Made by a program: the position numbers and the translations under genes
Shown: positions 25,375 to 39,400 of the stretch, in pieces
Layout: each line of letters opens with the position of its first letter
How positions within the stretch are numbered: the first letter of the stretch is position 1
Assembly (NCBI RefSeq): GCF_025698545.1
Contig: NC_068567.1
Coordinates: forward strand, 2,976,001-3,040,000
DNA: 64,000 bases
Direction: 5' to 3'
Origin: Gossypium raimondii
Taxonomy: Eukaryota > Streptophyta > Magnoliopsida > Malvales > Malvaceae
The notes under the pieces: generated by a model
Told to the model about the DNA's origin: nothing
The model's input: only the letters and a program-made list of their open reading frames with translations
The model's database searches: none

Positions 25375-27592
25375 ATGAATGCGTTGATGAAGCTTCTAAT
25401 TCTTGCTCCATGTTGTTTCTTCTTCATAGCTTTAATAAAGTTACTTTATGATTACCTATGGATACCCCTCCGTATTCAGCATATGCTGAATTCAGAGGGG
25501 ATCAAAGGACCTCCTTACAGATTCATCCATGGCAACAACAAGGAAGTTACCAAAATGAAACAAAAAGCTTTAAGCAAATCTGTGGGCTTGACAGATGATC
25601 TATTTCCCAAAGTACATCCACACATTTACACCTGGACCAACAGATATGGTAAGATCCATGCTTGTTTTTGTCACTATGATTTATAACTTGTAGTTCTAAG
25701 AAAAGGTAGACCTTTTTTCTTTTCATGTTATTAGGGAAGAATTTTGTTCATTGGAACGGTGCTCGACCTGAATTGGTGATTTCAGAGCCTGAATTAGTCA
25801 AAGAGGTTCTGAAAAATAGTGAACAAATTTTTCAGAAAAAGAAACTTTCAGATATTGGTAGGAAGTTCTTGGGGAATGGTCTTATATTCATTGAGGGGGG
25901 AAAATGGGCAAAGCATCGGAAGCTGGCCAATCACACTTTCCATGGGGAAAGCCTAAAGGTAAGTCTTCCAAATATATAAACTAGGTGTAATTAATTTACA
26001 AGAATTATACATAGACTACAATATTTTGGTAAAATTTTGTATTGTTAGCTAAGGATAAGTTTATTATGGACGTTGAAAAAGTGTAGTAAAAACCTACTTT
26101 TGAAAAATTTAACACCGTTTACTACTTAAGAGGTCAATTTTAAACTTGATGTTGTAAAATAAAAGATTAAATCAGAGATTTAAAAAAGATTAAAATCTAG
26201 TTTGAAATAAGATTTAGTTTGAAAAGGTGTTTATTTGTCAAATTTTTTAATTTGAAATCATGATTTTGTGTTGACAATTATATATGTCACTACTACTTAC
26301 ATATTGGAGGATTGTTTGGGCAGAACATGACTCCAGCAATAATTGCTAGTGTTGAAACAATGCTAGAAAAGTGGAAAGGCCAAGAAGGCAAAGAGATTGA
26401 AGTGTACCAAGAATTTAGGTTATTAACTTCAGAAGTGATTTCCAGAACAGCATTTGGTAGCAATTACATGGAAGGGGAGAAGATATTTGCCATCTTGAGA
26501 AAGTTGACAGTAATTATGAGTCGAAATCTTTCCAAGACTAGAATTCCTTTGATCAGGTATCTTCCCTCTAAGCTTAATTAATCCCAACTTTTACCTTGAT
26601 TTCAACTAGCTTTTGAATGCAACTTTTAGACTTTCACTCCCCATGGATTTGGTTTTCTCCTTATATATAGCTGACCCTGGTTTGCTTTTGCAGCAAGTTG
26701 TGGAAATCTGCTGATTTGCTAGAGTCTGAAAAACTTTCAAAAGAAATAAAAGATCGTCTGATGAAGATTGTTAAGAAAAGAGAAGACAAAGCTGTGAATG
26801 GAGAAGTCAATAGCTTCGGCAGTGATTTTCTTGGATTACTTCTAAATGCCTATCATGATTCGGATGCGAAAAACAGGATTTCATTGGAAGACGTGGTAGC
26901 TGAATGCAAAACATTCTATTTTGCTGGACAAGAAACTGTTAATTCCTTACTTGCATGGATAGTCTTGCATTTGGCAATCCATGGAGATTGGCAAGAAAAA
27001 GCGAGAAGAGAGGTGATTGACATATTTGGTAACCAAAATCCACATCTCGAAGGCATTGCGAAACTCAAAATAGTAAGAAAACTATCTAACTGGGAATTCA
27101 AATAGCCATCAACATTATGCAATCTAACATATTTGTCTATTTCCTAAACAGATGACCATGATCATCAATGAAACTCTAAGAATGTATGGTCCGCCAAATG
27201 GCTTGGCAAGAACAGTTGCAAGAGAAGTACAATTGGGAAAGTTAGTCTTGCCTGCTAAATTAGATATTCTGCCTCTAAATATTGGACTTCACCGTGACCC
27301 TCAATTGTGGGGAGATGATGTGCATCATTTTAAACCCGAGAGATTCGCTGAAGGGATTGCCAAAGCTACCAATTACACTGCGGCTGCATTTATTCCCTTC
27401 GGATTGGGACCTCGATCTTGTGTTGGTATGACATTTGCATCAATAGAAACAAAGGTTGCTCTCTCCATGATTCTACAACATTACACCATTACCCTCTCCC
27501 CTGCCTATGTCCACTCTCCAATACCTATTCTCACCCTTCTACCACAACATGGAATTCAGGTAATACTTGAGCCGATACATAGTAATGCTTGA
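25375..27592 (+). CDS. CYP749A: Cytochrome P450, CYP749A-like (CYP72 clan), intact copy 2
   Basis: Heme-thiolate monooxygenase expected on the ER membrane, using O2 and NADPH through cytochrome P450 reductase; the substrate is unknown. Exons: 25375-25648, 25735-25958, 26324-26556, 26694-27072, 27152-27592. All introns are GT-AG, and the 1551-base reading frame gives 516 aa, a normal P450 length. Residues about 6-28 form a hydrophobic anchor, followed by G-P-P-Y-R-F at 45-50. Further motifs are W149-R153 of the C helix, A-G-Q-E-T at 321-325 (oxygen activation), E377-x-x-R380, P-E-R-F at 432-435 and F453-G-L-G-P-R-S-C460-V-G with the heme-ligating Cys460. The start is chosen because an in-frame-independent stop (TAG of the mini-ORF) lies just upstream and the 47.7 kb copy agrees. 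It is part of a 13-kb duplicated block shared with 47698-49900. The CYP749A assignment comes from memory of the family; the clan is firmer than the subfamily. Confidence 0.9.
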
Positions 27593-27880
27593 AGTACATA
27601 GCTGTTAAGAAATAAAGGTTTAACATGGTTCATGTATTTTAGTTTTAAAAGGTGACATTTAATATGTATAAGGTTCTAGCATTTGCAACCCCTTCCCTAT
27701 CCTATAGTATGCCCACCTTCATACATAATGAAATGCAAGTAGCTACTTATTTCCAAGATGGTAAAACACACAATCAATAAAGAAGAATATGTCGAGGCAA
27801 GTTTTGGGAACAGTGACTCAAGAAATGACAACTGAATTTGACACGTACAGATCACATAACTTCTCTTTTTTGTTAGCATA
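27593..27880 (+). repeat. 3' flank of P450 copy 2, interrupted by a Copia insertion
   Basis: Matches 49901-50175 and 13358-13640. Continuity resumes at 32493 after the Copia element. Bases 27876-27880 (gcata) are the left target-site duplication. Confidence 0.8.
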
Positions 27881-30800
27881 TGTTGGTGATTAGAACTCGA
27901 ACTTTGATGATTGATCGAGAGATTTGAAGCAAAAAGAAGAGAAAGGAAGTTTTAAGATAGAAAGTAATTGAAGACTGAAATAATAATGGATTTGCTCCTC
28001 AATGACTTAAATACAAAAGTTGAAGACTAAAAATAGAAAAAAAAAGGTTCTAAAAATCTGCTAAGAATCTGGTAACAATAAACCAAACAAATCGTAAAAC
28101 TAAGCTCCTAAAGTAAAGGAGAATTATTCAAACTTAGCAACAAAAAATTAAATGGCAGCAATTTTAAACATGTGATCTCAACACTTTCTTTATTTAGATG
28201 CTGCAAACTCCAAGTTTCTTCCTGAAGCTTTCAAACTTGCTAAGTGGCAATGGTTTGGTGAAGATATCTGCAATTTGATCTTCAGATTTGCAGTAACAAA
28301 GAGACACATCACCACTCTTTTGAACTTCTCGAACAAAAAATAACTTGATGTTGAAATGCTTAGTCTTCCCATGAAAGACTGGATTGTTAGAGATTGCAAT
28401 GGCAGCTTGGTTATCAACTAGAATCTCTGTGCTTTGCTTCTGCTCCATGTTTAGATCAACAAGAATCTTCCTTAACTAGAGAGTTTGGTTAACTGATGCT
28501 GTTGCAGCCACAAATTCTGCCTCAGCAGTGGATTGAGCTACAATTTCTTGCTTCTTCAAGCTCCAAGAGAACATGCCTGATCCAAGGCAAAAACAATAAC
28601 CAGAGTTACTCTTCATATCATCAGTTGAGCCACCCTAATCATTGTCAGAGAAACCAATTAACTTTAATTCCCTGTGCTTTAAAAACTTCACTCCATAACT
28701 CCAGGTCCCCTTGATGTATCTGATAACTCTTTTTGCAGCTCTCATGTGAGTCTCATTAGGACAATGCATGAATCTAGAGAGAATACTTACAACATTCAAG
28801 ATGTCGGGTCTGGTTGCTGTTAAGTACATTAGACAACCTACCAAACTCCTAAACTCAGCTTCAATGACTTTGGCAGAACCATCATCTTTGATTAGCTTCT
28901 CTTTTTTATTCATAGGAGTGCTCATTGCTTTTCAATATTCCATAAGAAATTTTTTAAGTATCTCCTTTGCATAGTTTCTTTGACAGATGAACACTTCATC
29001 TTGGCATTGTTTGATCTCAATGTCAAGGAAATAAGACATCAGACCAAGATCTGTCATTTCGAAGACCTTTTTCATTTCCAATTTGAACTGATTAACTTGA
29101 TCGAGATTGCTGCCTGTAATCAATAAGTCATCTACATAAAGAGAAATGACTAAAGTGTTTGTACCTTCATGCTTTACATATAGTGTGAGCTCAGATTGAC
29201 TTTTCTGAAAGCCAATGCCCACCAAATGATCATCAATTCTGCTATACCATGCTCGTGGAGCCTGTTTTAGGCCATACAGAGCCTCTTCAGCAAGTAAACT
29301 TTGTCTTCATTGCCTCTGTTTACAAAACCTTCAGGTTGCTCGACAAAGATTTCTTCTTGCAAGACTCCATTTAGGAATGCAGATTTAACATCTAACTGAA
29401 AAACTTTCCAGTTCTTTTGTCCAGCAAGAGCAAGCAGTAACCTTACAGTGTCAAGCCTGGCAACAGGTGCAAATGTTTCTGAATAATCGACTCCAAAGAC
29501 TTGTGCATATCCCTTCACAACAAGTCTTGCTTTGAATTTGTTAACTGAACCATTGGGATTTAGTTTCGTTCTGAACACCCATCTTACTCCAATTATCTTT
29601 TTGTCCAAAGGTTGATCAACCAGCTCCCAAGTTTTGTTTTTCTCAATCATCGAAAGCTCCTCTTCATTGCAACCATCCAATGTTGACTGTTTTTTGCATC
29701 ATGATACCCTGCAGGCTCACAAATAGCTACGTTACATCTTTGGTAAATGTCGGAAAGCAGCCTTGTACCTCTGACAGGTGTATCATCAGCCAAAACATCT
29801 TGCCCTTCATCTTCAAGCTCCTCTAATGTGCTGCCAATGGTAAAATGATCTGGTGCACTAGAAGCTTGGTTCGTCTTGGTCGAGTCTTCCCAATTCCATT
29901 GCTCATTTTCAACAAAATAAACATCTCTGCTCACAATAACATGTCCAGTGTGTGGTTGAAATACTCTGTAAGATTTAGATACAGTGCTATACCCAACAAA
30001 AATGCCAGCTTCTGCCTTTTTGTCAAGCTTATCACGCTTGACCTGTGGAATGTAAGTGAAACACAGGCAACCAAACACTCTAAGGAACTTTAAATAAGGT
30101 TTGTAACCCTACCAAGCTTCAAATGGCATCTAATCCTTCACAGCTTTTGTTGAAATCTGATTTTGCAAGAACACAGCAGTGTTTGCAGCTTCTTCCTAAA
30201 AGCCTTTTGGAAGATTCTTCTCATAAAGCATACACCGAGTCATCTTCATTATGAATCTGTTCCTCCTTTCACTGACTCCATTTTGTTATGGAGTGTATGG
30301 CACCGTCAACTGATGCTCAATTCCAGCCTCTTCACAAAACCTATTAAAAGTTTCTGAAGCGTACCCCTTGCCATTATCAGATCTTAAAATCTAAATCATG
30401 CATCCACTTTCATTCTCAACTTTGGTTTTGAATTTCCAGAACACACCAGCAACTTCTGATTTTTATTTCAATAAGAAAATCCAACACATTCTTGTTAGAT
30501 CATCAATAAAGGCTATGTAATAGAGGTTACCGTTTAACGATGGCATTCTCTGAAGACCACAAAGATCGGTATGAACAAGCTATTCGAGGCTCTCCAGGCT
30601 TGTTTAGGAAAGGGTTGTCTATGTTGTTTCCCAAATTTGCAAGATCGACAATGAGGTAGATCATCATCAATGTCTATAAGTCCTTCTACCAGCTTCTTTG
30701 ACTGCATTTGAAGCAATCCTCGATGGTGAAAGTGCCCAAGTCTCTTGTGCCAAGTCTCAGTGGCACTAACTCTGGATTTAAAAGCCATTTGCTCCTTTTC

Positions 30801-32487
30801 CATTGGATTAAGATAAAAAAATTTTCCCTTCATTTTGACATTAAACAAGTCTCTGCCATTAGCATCTCTGATCAAGCATTGCTTATTCTCAAATAGCACT
30901 TTATAGCCTTTATCCAGTAACTGACCAACACTGAGGAGATTTTGATCAATTTAGGTGCAAACAAAACATCTGAAATGAATTTTGTACCTTTATAGCTTGT
31001 AATAGCTATGCGCCTTTTCCCTTGACTTCCAAGTACTCATCATTTTCAATCCTCACTATTTTGACTTCAGTGTTTCTCAATTCCTCGAAGAGCTCCTTGT
31101 CATACGTCATGTGATTTGTGCACCCACTATCAATCAACCATCTCTCACTTGATTCTCTGCCTGAGAAACAAGTAACCACAAACAATCGATCTTCTTCTTC
31201 TTGATCAGCTACCTGTGCATCTACTTCTTGCACCTGGCCTTTGACCTTGCAAACCACTGTTTTATGTCCAAGTTGATTGCATTTGGAGCATTTAACGTCA
31301 GGTCTTTTCCAACATTTGAATGGTAAATGACCTTTCTTCTCACAATGGTAATAAGGTGGGTAGGATTTCTTGACACCTCCTCTTTTGCTCTTCTGATAAT
31401 TGCCTGATGAATTTTCTCTACTCGTCGACTGGTTCCTAAAATTTTTCTTCTTTTTATACCTGTTGTTGTCTTGATGCTTGACAAGTAAGGCACCTTCTAT
31501 CACTCCCTCTTGCCTCATTAGTCTTCTTTGCCCTTGTGCTTGTAAAGCATTCAAGAGCTCTGCAAGAGAGATCTTTGACAGGTCCTTGGTGTTCTCCAGA
31601 GTAGTAATGGTGGCTTCAAGCTTCTCTGGAACAGTAACCAGCAGCTTTTCTACGATTCTAGAGTCATTCAACTCAGAACCAAGCAATCTCACCTTGTTGG
31701 CAATGCTGAAAAGTCTGTCAGAATATTCTTTCACTGACTCAGACTCCTTCATCTTCTGCAACTCAAAATCCCTGATTAGATTTAGGACTTTCATTCCACA
31801 AATCCTCTCATCTCTTGCATACTCAGCCTTTAAGTAATCCCAGATTTCCTTTGCTGATTTCAGAGACATTATTCGTGTGAAAATCATTTGAGACTCAGCT
31901 GCAAATAAGCAAGCTTTTGCCTTTGATTTCCTTGTCTTCTTTTCCTTTTATGCTTTAATCTGTGCCACAGTAGGATTTGCTGAAAGTGGTGGGACCTCGT
32001 AATCCGCTTCTACAGCTTCCCAAAGATCCAAAGCCTCCAAGCAAGTCTCCTTACGAACTGCCTACATCTGGAAATTGTCTCCATTGAAGACTGGTAGTGC
32101 AGCAACTGAAAAACTAGACTCTCCTTCCATCTTAACACGCAAATAACCTCATAGATCCCTTAAGAAAATAGCTCCGATACTAATTTGTTGGTGATTAGAA
32201 CTCGAACTTTGATGATTGATTGAGAGATTTGAACTAGAAAGAAGAGAAAAGGAAGTTTTAAGATAGAAAGTAAATGAAGACTGGAATGGTAATTGATTTG
32301 CACCTCAACGATTTAAATAAAAAATTCAAGACTAAAAATAGAAAAAAAAGGTTCTAAAAATCTGCTAAGAATCTGGTAACAATATACCAAACAAATCGTA
32401 AAACTAAGCTCCTAAAGTAAAGGAGAATTATTCAAACTTAGCAACAGAAAACTAAATGGCAGTAATCTTAAACATGTGATCTCAACA
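27881..32487 (-). mobile_element. Complete-length Ty1-Copia element (4.6 kb) with TSD
   Basis: On the minus strand it reads 5' LTR, primer site, gag, protease, integrase, RT, RNase H, purine tract, 3' LTR. The two LTRs (303 and 302 bp) begin and end TGTTG...CAACA and differ at roughly 20-25 positions by eye, so the insertion is not recent. Flanks gcata (27876-27880) and gcatg (32488-32492) form a 5-bp TSD with one mismatch. The empty site tttagcatgtttg is present at 50170 in the sister block, so the element arrived after the block duplication. Coding regions contain stops and it is non-autonomous now. Confidence 0.93.
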
Positions 32488-35400
32488 GCATGTTTGAAAA
32501 AAAAAATATTTTGATTACTTACTTGCATATTTTTGAGGATTTTGTGCATCCAATCTTGTGTTTATTATTTGATTAATCTCAGATTGATTTTTCTTAAACT
32601 AGTGGTTATACTAAGGCTTGTTAGCGGATTAAACTTTGGGCAAAGCAATATAGATGTAGATCTGTTTTCCGTGACGGGATTTGAATCTACTAAAAAAAAT
32701 TCCTACGCTTGAAACCAAAATTAAATTTTAGTATATAGAATAGGGTCGATCCCACAAAGGTTAATCTATCTAAATCTATATTTCTTTATAACTAGAACAT
32801 GTCCCAAGCAGTTTTTATGCCCATGACTTGTGCCAACTTGTACGAAAAACAAAAGGGAATTAAATCTGAAAAATGAATAAACAAAAAATATAAATTAATA
32901 ATGAAAATGAAGTAGAAATAAGTAAAACGAAATTAAAATTGAATAAACCGATAAAACAAAAGCTCTAGCTTCAAGCTTGAAGCTCGATTTTGACTCTGTC
33001 TTCAAACTAATCACAAAGAATGAATTTTTTCCTTCATTAATAAGTCAATTGTAGATACCAAGAAACAAGCTCAAACCACCTAATTCTTTCATAGTGGTAA
33101 ATTAATTGCTGGAACAGCTCGACGACTAAGCCTTATAAAGTGAATAACCTTGAAAGCAGCATTCGTGATTTAATTCATTAGTAGCCTTGCGAACTAGAAG
33201 AACCTGGCTTAAATCAACGACCTCAATTGTATGAGTCATTTAAAATTAATTATTAACTTCCTTGATGGATCCAACCACTCATGTCAATTTGTTCTTCAAT
33301 GGATCTAATACAACAATTACAATCACATTGATTCTCTAACTGTATGTCCTTCAACACTAAACCAAGGGACTCTTCTTGATTTTGATGCTAAAATAACATT
33401 GAGAAGTAATTGAGTTTATCTTTTAATTGGAGAATTAACAAATACCGAAATGGAGAATATAAACACGATTTTGAAATTTCACCGTTCAAATATCGGATCA
33501 ATTATCAATCTAAAACTAGGTTAAATTTAACTTCTCATAAATTAAAAAACAAGAAAAGAAAATCGTTGAAGGAGAATATTTAATTGAAATAAAAAACACT
33601 AAAATAAAATCAAAACAATAGTTAAATGATAAGGTTGCTTTGAAACTGGAGTTGCCATTTTCGTTGGAGGAGATAAAAAAGGCAGTGTGGAGTTGCGATG
33701 AGTCGAAAGCATCTGGGTCGGATGGCTTAAATATGTGCTTTTTTTAGAAAATGTTGGGATGTTGTAAAAAATGAACTTTTTAGAATGATACTAGACTTTT
33801 TTAGATCTAGAAAGCTTGAGAGGAGCATCAATTCTTCATTTATTACACTCATATCCAAAACCAAAAATCCAAATAAAATATCAGAATTTAGACCAATTTT
33901 TTTGGAGAGCTCGTTGTACAAGATAGTGGCAAAGGTGTTATCTCGAAGAATTAGGGAGGTTGTTGGAGAGGTAGTGAGAGAAACACAATGTGCATTTATC
34001 AGAGGTAGACAAATATTCGATGAAATTTTAATTCTAAATGAAATTATCCATTCGATTAAAAAGAAAAATGGTATGGGGGCAATCTGATTTTTAAACTGGA
34101 TTTTTCTAAAACATATTATTGTGTTTGTTGGGATTTTTTTGAGTTAGTTTTACTCAAGATGAGATTTGGCCAGAAATGGATAGGATGGATTATGGAGTGT
34201 GTATCTATGGTGAGAGTAGCAATAATTATCAACGGGTCAACCACAAATTAATTTAGATTCCGCCGAGGTCTCCGTTAAGGACATCTGTTATCTTTATTTT
34301 TATTTATCCTAGTGACGAAAGTGCTATATTTGTCGAAGGATAAAGTAGTGGAGATGGGGCTAATTTAGGGCATTCAAGATGTTATTCCCGTGCAGATTTT
34401 TTCTCATTTACAATTCGTGGACGATACTATACTATTCTTGAGAGGAGATGAAGAAGACGTGAGAAATGATAAGTATATTTTACGGTGTTTTAAGATCTTT
34501 TCAAGTCTTAGTATCAATTTCAAAAAATCATGTTTAGTAGGATTTGATGAGAATGAAGAACTCTTATATCAAATGGCTACAATATGTTAGTGTAAGATAA
34601 GATTTTTGCCTTTTAATTATCTAGGGATTCCATTGGGAGCAAATCTGAGGAGAGTATCCACTTGGGATGCAATTGTAGAGAGATTCAGGAAGAAATTATC
34701 GGGATGGAAATGCCATATGCTCTCGTGGGCTGCAAGGATTGTGTTGATTAATGTTGTTTTATCTACCTTGTTGATTTATTTCATGTGTATATTCCAAGCT
34801 CCAGTGACAGTTATTAAAAGGACCGACAAGATAAGGAGAAATTTTCTTTGGGGGGGAGTATAAATGGTAAAAGGAAGATGGCGAAGGCAAGCAGGAAACA
34901 TATATGTAAGCCAAAGGAGAAGGGAGGAGCGGGAGTGGTGAATCTCATAATTAAAAATAGAGCTTTATTAGAAAAATGGAGTTGGAGATTCGCGGTTGAA
35001 AAAGATGCATTGTGGCAAAAACTCATCCTAGCAAAGTATGGTTCGCGCCCGCAACAATGGCACTTTAGGACGACTAATCTAAAAGTTATGTCGATTGTAT
35101 GGAGAGGTATTGTAGAAAATTCTAAAGACGCTAATGGTTCTAAATGGGTGGGGAACGAAGCTTTTAGATGGATGGTTGGGAATGAAAGGATGGCGGTGTT
35201 TTGGGAGGATATTTGGTCCTGTAGTCAACCACTAAAAATGGAATTTCCTAGAGTGTTCCGCTTAGCAAGACGAAAGAAAGGTATGGTAGCAGATTACTCG
35301 AGCAACAATGGTTTCACCACCAAGAGTGTGAAGTTTTCTATGGATGCTTGCTATTGATAGAATTCCTACAAAGGAATTTCTCGTTAAAAGAGTAGTGTAG

Positions 35401-36452
35401 CTTCAACACATTTCGATCGAATGTCCATAGTGTGAAAGAGTACCAGAGAGAGCATATTATCTATTCTTCAAATGGAAATATATTGAAAGGTTCTGGTATA
35501 AATTTTTCAAATGGTGGGAGGTTGAATGGAATTCGATAGAAGGATTTGCTGATTTTTATTCTTTGTGTTATAACGTGAAACTGTTAGGAGCCCGAAAAAG
35601 TTTATGGTTGTTATCGATTTCGATAGCTTGCTAGTCAGTGTGAATAGCAAGAAATGAAATTGTCTTCGAAAGAAAGGTGACGACTATGGAAGCTTTGATA
35701 TTTCAATCCAAGATGAGGGCAAAGTTGTGGATAAGGTTTGTATATATATGATGAGTAAATGGTGCAAGAGAGCTCTTGGTGGATTTGTCCGAACAAGTGC
35801 AAATTTGATACAATTAAACCAAATCCTCTTCGTCGATATGACGCCCTCCTCCACAAGGCTATCCAAGTTTCAATGTATGTGGGATAGAAAATGAGGAAGT
35901 TACAGGTTGTGGTGGAGTACTAAGAGATATAGAGGGTGTTGCAAGAGCTTTATTTTCGGGTCCTATTGTAGCTAATGACACAAATTCAACAGAGGTAGGG
36001 GTAGTGTTTATAGCATTGGATTTGTTCTTATCCATGGGATGGAAGATTAATAGCTCTCTTATTGTAGAAATTTGTTCAAAAATGGTGTACAATTGGTGTC
36101 TGAACAAGGATATGAGACCGTGGTTGTTACAAACAACATTTTCAGTTATTGAGAGGAAAATTGAGCAGGTTGGTAGTGTAGTATTCTCGATGGCAGATCA
36201 AAAACGTAATGAAATGGCTTCAACCTTGGCAATAGCAGGTATTAATCGTGGTGACATGTTCAAAGCTTGTTAGTGAGTATTAGCTTTGATGTTGAATATT
36301 AGTTTTCGATTGTAGGAAATGTTTCATTGTGGTATTTTGTAACTTGTTTCTTTTAAGTGTTGTTCTTGTTGTATTTACAACAGATTAGTTTGAATGAAGC
36401 AAAAAAAAAAAATTTTGGTGGGTACCGTGTGCCCCCTCTCTTCACGCCTTAC

Positions 36453-36491
<39 letters not shown>

Positions 36492-39400
36492 GACAAGCTT
36501 AAGAATATAAGAAGCCTTTACTCATTCCCTAAGATAAAATTTAATCCTCATTAATATCTTAAAGAGAAACATTTTCCATAAAAATAAAATAAAAATAAAA
36601 TAATCCTAAATTTTAAATGTCTTATATGTCAACTTCTCAATCCAACTATAAATTTACTTTTTTATATTGTACTCTAACACTTCGAACATGTGCTATATTT
36701 ATATAGAAAATAGTCAACAAAGTACCAAAGTAGTAGCATCCATGTCCAAAATTAATCAGAATAAATCATTAAAAAATATCTATTAAGAACATTATCACCC
36801 CCCTTAATCAATACTTGCCCTTAAACATTTCATGCATTCATCATCTAAACATATCACAATCATCCAAGCCATTTCTTGCATTCATCATCTAAACATATCA
36901 CAATCACCCAAGCCAATTCAACTTTCACAGTCCTCAGTTCAATAAAAAAATAAGCATTATCAAAATTTTGACCGTACAACCGTCTCCCTCAAGCAAGCAC
37001 ATAGATTAACAATTTATGATAAGTGCTAAAAGTAACATATTTTAACCTCGTTTTGTAACATCTTGGAATTTGGGGTTAGAAGTTTTGAGGTTTGTAGTGA
37101 GGGTCAGCAAGTAGGTTGAACAATTGGGTTTATTTTCGCGTTTTAACATCAAAATGAGTTTACTAATTTGGTGGTAGAGTATGTTACTAGTTTGCCTTGG
37201 TCTAGTGTTTGAATCCCGATGTGAGAATAAAGGAAGTTTTATTTTAAATTTGTTTCTTTTTGTGTTAACTTATTTTTATTTAGATTTTTTATTTGAAAAA
37301 AATAGAAGAAAATCCCAAAAATTTCTCACGTTTTCCACTTTCTCTTCACATCAGTCTTTCTCCTTCTTCCAGTAAATAAAAATTATAGATTTTGATTTTC
37401 TTTCTTTTTTTATTGGGTTTCAATACTTTTGTAAACCGCTGCCTTCAAATACTAGTGGTGCTTTTGTTCTTCGTTTGATCAGACGTCGAATCGGGTGAGT
37501 GTAGGGATCATTTTGTATTTAGGTTTATGCGATTAATTCTTGGTAATTTGATATAAGGTTTAGGTCGGAAATTTTTGTAGCTTTAGTATGTTTGCGGAAC
37601 TGAGTTTCAGGTTGTTACAGTAAAGGCCAAGTGGTCGATTCTTGGTGCTCTAAAACATCATTCAGGTGTGTGTTTTGAAACTGTTTAATTTCAGTATTGA
37701 ATTACTGTTGGATTTTATGGAATTCAGCAGTTTCTAGTGTGTTTCTAAAATTGTGTGAATTCAGTAATGAATTGCTGCTGGATTTTGGGAAAATCTACAA
37801 AATTCTTATGTGTCTTGAATGGTTTGTGATTAGGGTTCATTTTGCTATTGCAAAATTGCGATTTCAACTTGTTTCAATGTGGTTTCATGACCATACTGGT
37901 GGGCACACGAGTGTGTGCAGCACACAGGTGTGTGTAGCACATGGGTAGTCCACACAGTCATGTAACATTGGGAATTAGGGATTTTGGATGTTTTTTAGTG
38001 CCACACGGTCGTGTGGTGGCTATTTGGGGATTTTTTTCATTTTTCACATGGACATGTGCCTTCGACACACGGTCGTGTCCCTTAGCCACACGGGTATGTG
38101 AGATTCCCACACAAGCGTGTCTACTATGCTCCTTATTTTGACACTTTTGGACAATGAGTTACGCGGATTATCAACACGGCCATGTAACTCGGTCACACTG
38201 ATGTGTCTCCTCCATACGAGCTTGTGTAGCTTGCACATGGGCGTGTAAACCACCACATGGCCTAGTAGACCTCCACACGACCTAGTCACTCCCACACGGA
38301 CGTGTGGCTCTGTTTTGGAAATTTTTGTTTTGTGTTAAAATTTGGCTCGTTTTGTGTTTCTGTATGTTTCGACCCTCAGTTAAGCCTTGGTAACTGTATT
38401 GAGGACTCCGCTATGATATGGATTTAAATGTGTATGTGTGTGTTCAGTTTAGGTAATTGGGAAATGTATTAATGTGTATGTGTATGTGTATGTGTGTTTT
38501 GCAAATTTTTGTTCTGTGACAATTGGTATTGGACTAAGTTTTAAAGCTACTAGTTGAGATGAAAAAAGGAGTAAAAGAGCAGATTGAACCCAGAGAGACC
38601 CATGAGAGGGGCAGAAAAGATAGTAGATCGAGGGATATGCTGTCGACTTTGAAAGGTCAAGTGACTAATCTCGAGGAATCCATAATTTGAGTTCTTGAAC
38701 TCAAAATAAGAGAATTTAACGTGCATTTTGAAATTAAGAAATCGATATTTTATTAGTCAGAAAAAATTTTAACCCAAAAATACTTAAACCCTATCTAAAA
38801 TTATATTATAAATAAACTAATTTTTCAAATTTAAAAACTGAGTAGTTCAATAAACTTGAATTAATAAATTTTCCCTATTTGTACATTTATGACCACACAT
38901 GATAATGGGTAAGATAAGGTCCTAACGGACTTTGTTTAATATATAAAGGTAAGTGATAATTGTAGCAATTCTTGCTACTGGAGCATAGGTATCAATGTAA
39001 TCAATACCTTGTTTTTGTGTAAAACCTTTGGCTACCAACCTTGCTTTAAATTTATCAATGGTTCCATCGACCTTCATTTTCTTTTTGAAGATCCATTTAC
39101 AACCTATTAGTTTGGAACCTGGTGGAAGATCAACTAAGATCCATGTTTGATTTCCCATTATTGAATCCATCTCATCATTTATTGCTTCCTTCTAAAAAGT
39201 AGAGTCTTGAGATTTCATTGCCTCTTCAAATATAATAGGATCAGATTTCGTATTATAAAAATAAGGTATCTTATTGCATATACATTCACCTTTACCTTCT
39301 ACAAGAAACATAATGAAATCTGGTCCAAAAATTTTTGACCTTTTAATCCTCTTACTTCTTCTTAATTCTTGAGAAGATTCATCATCATTATCAATTTGTT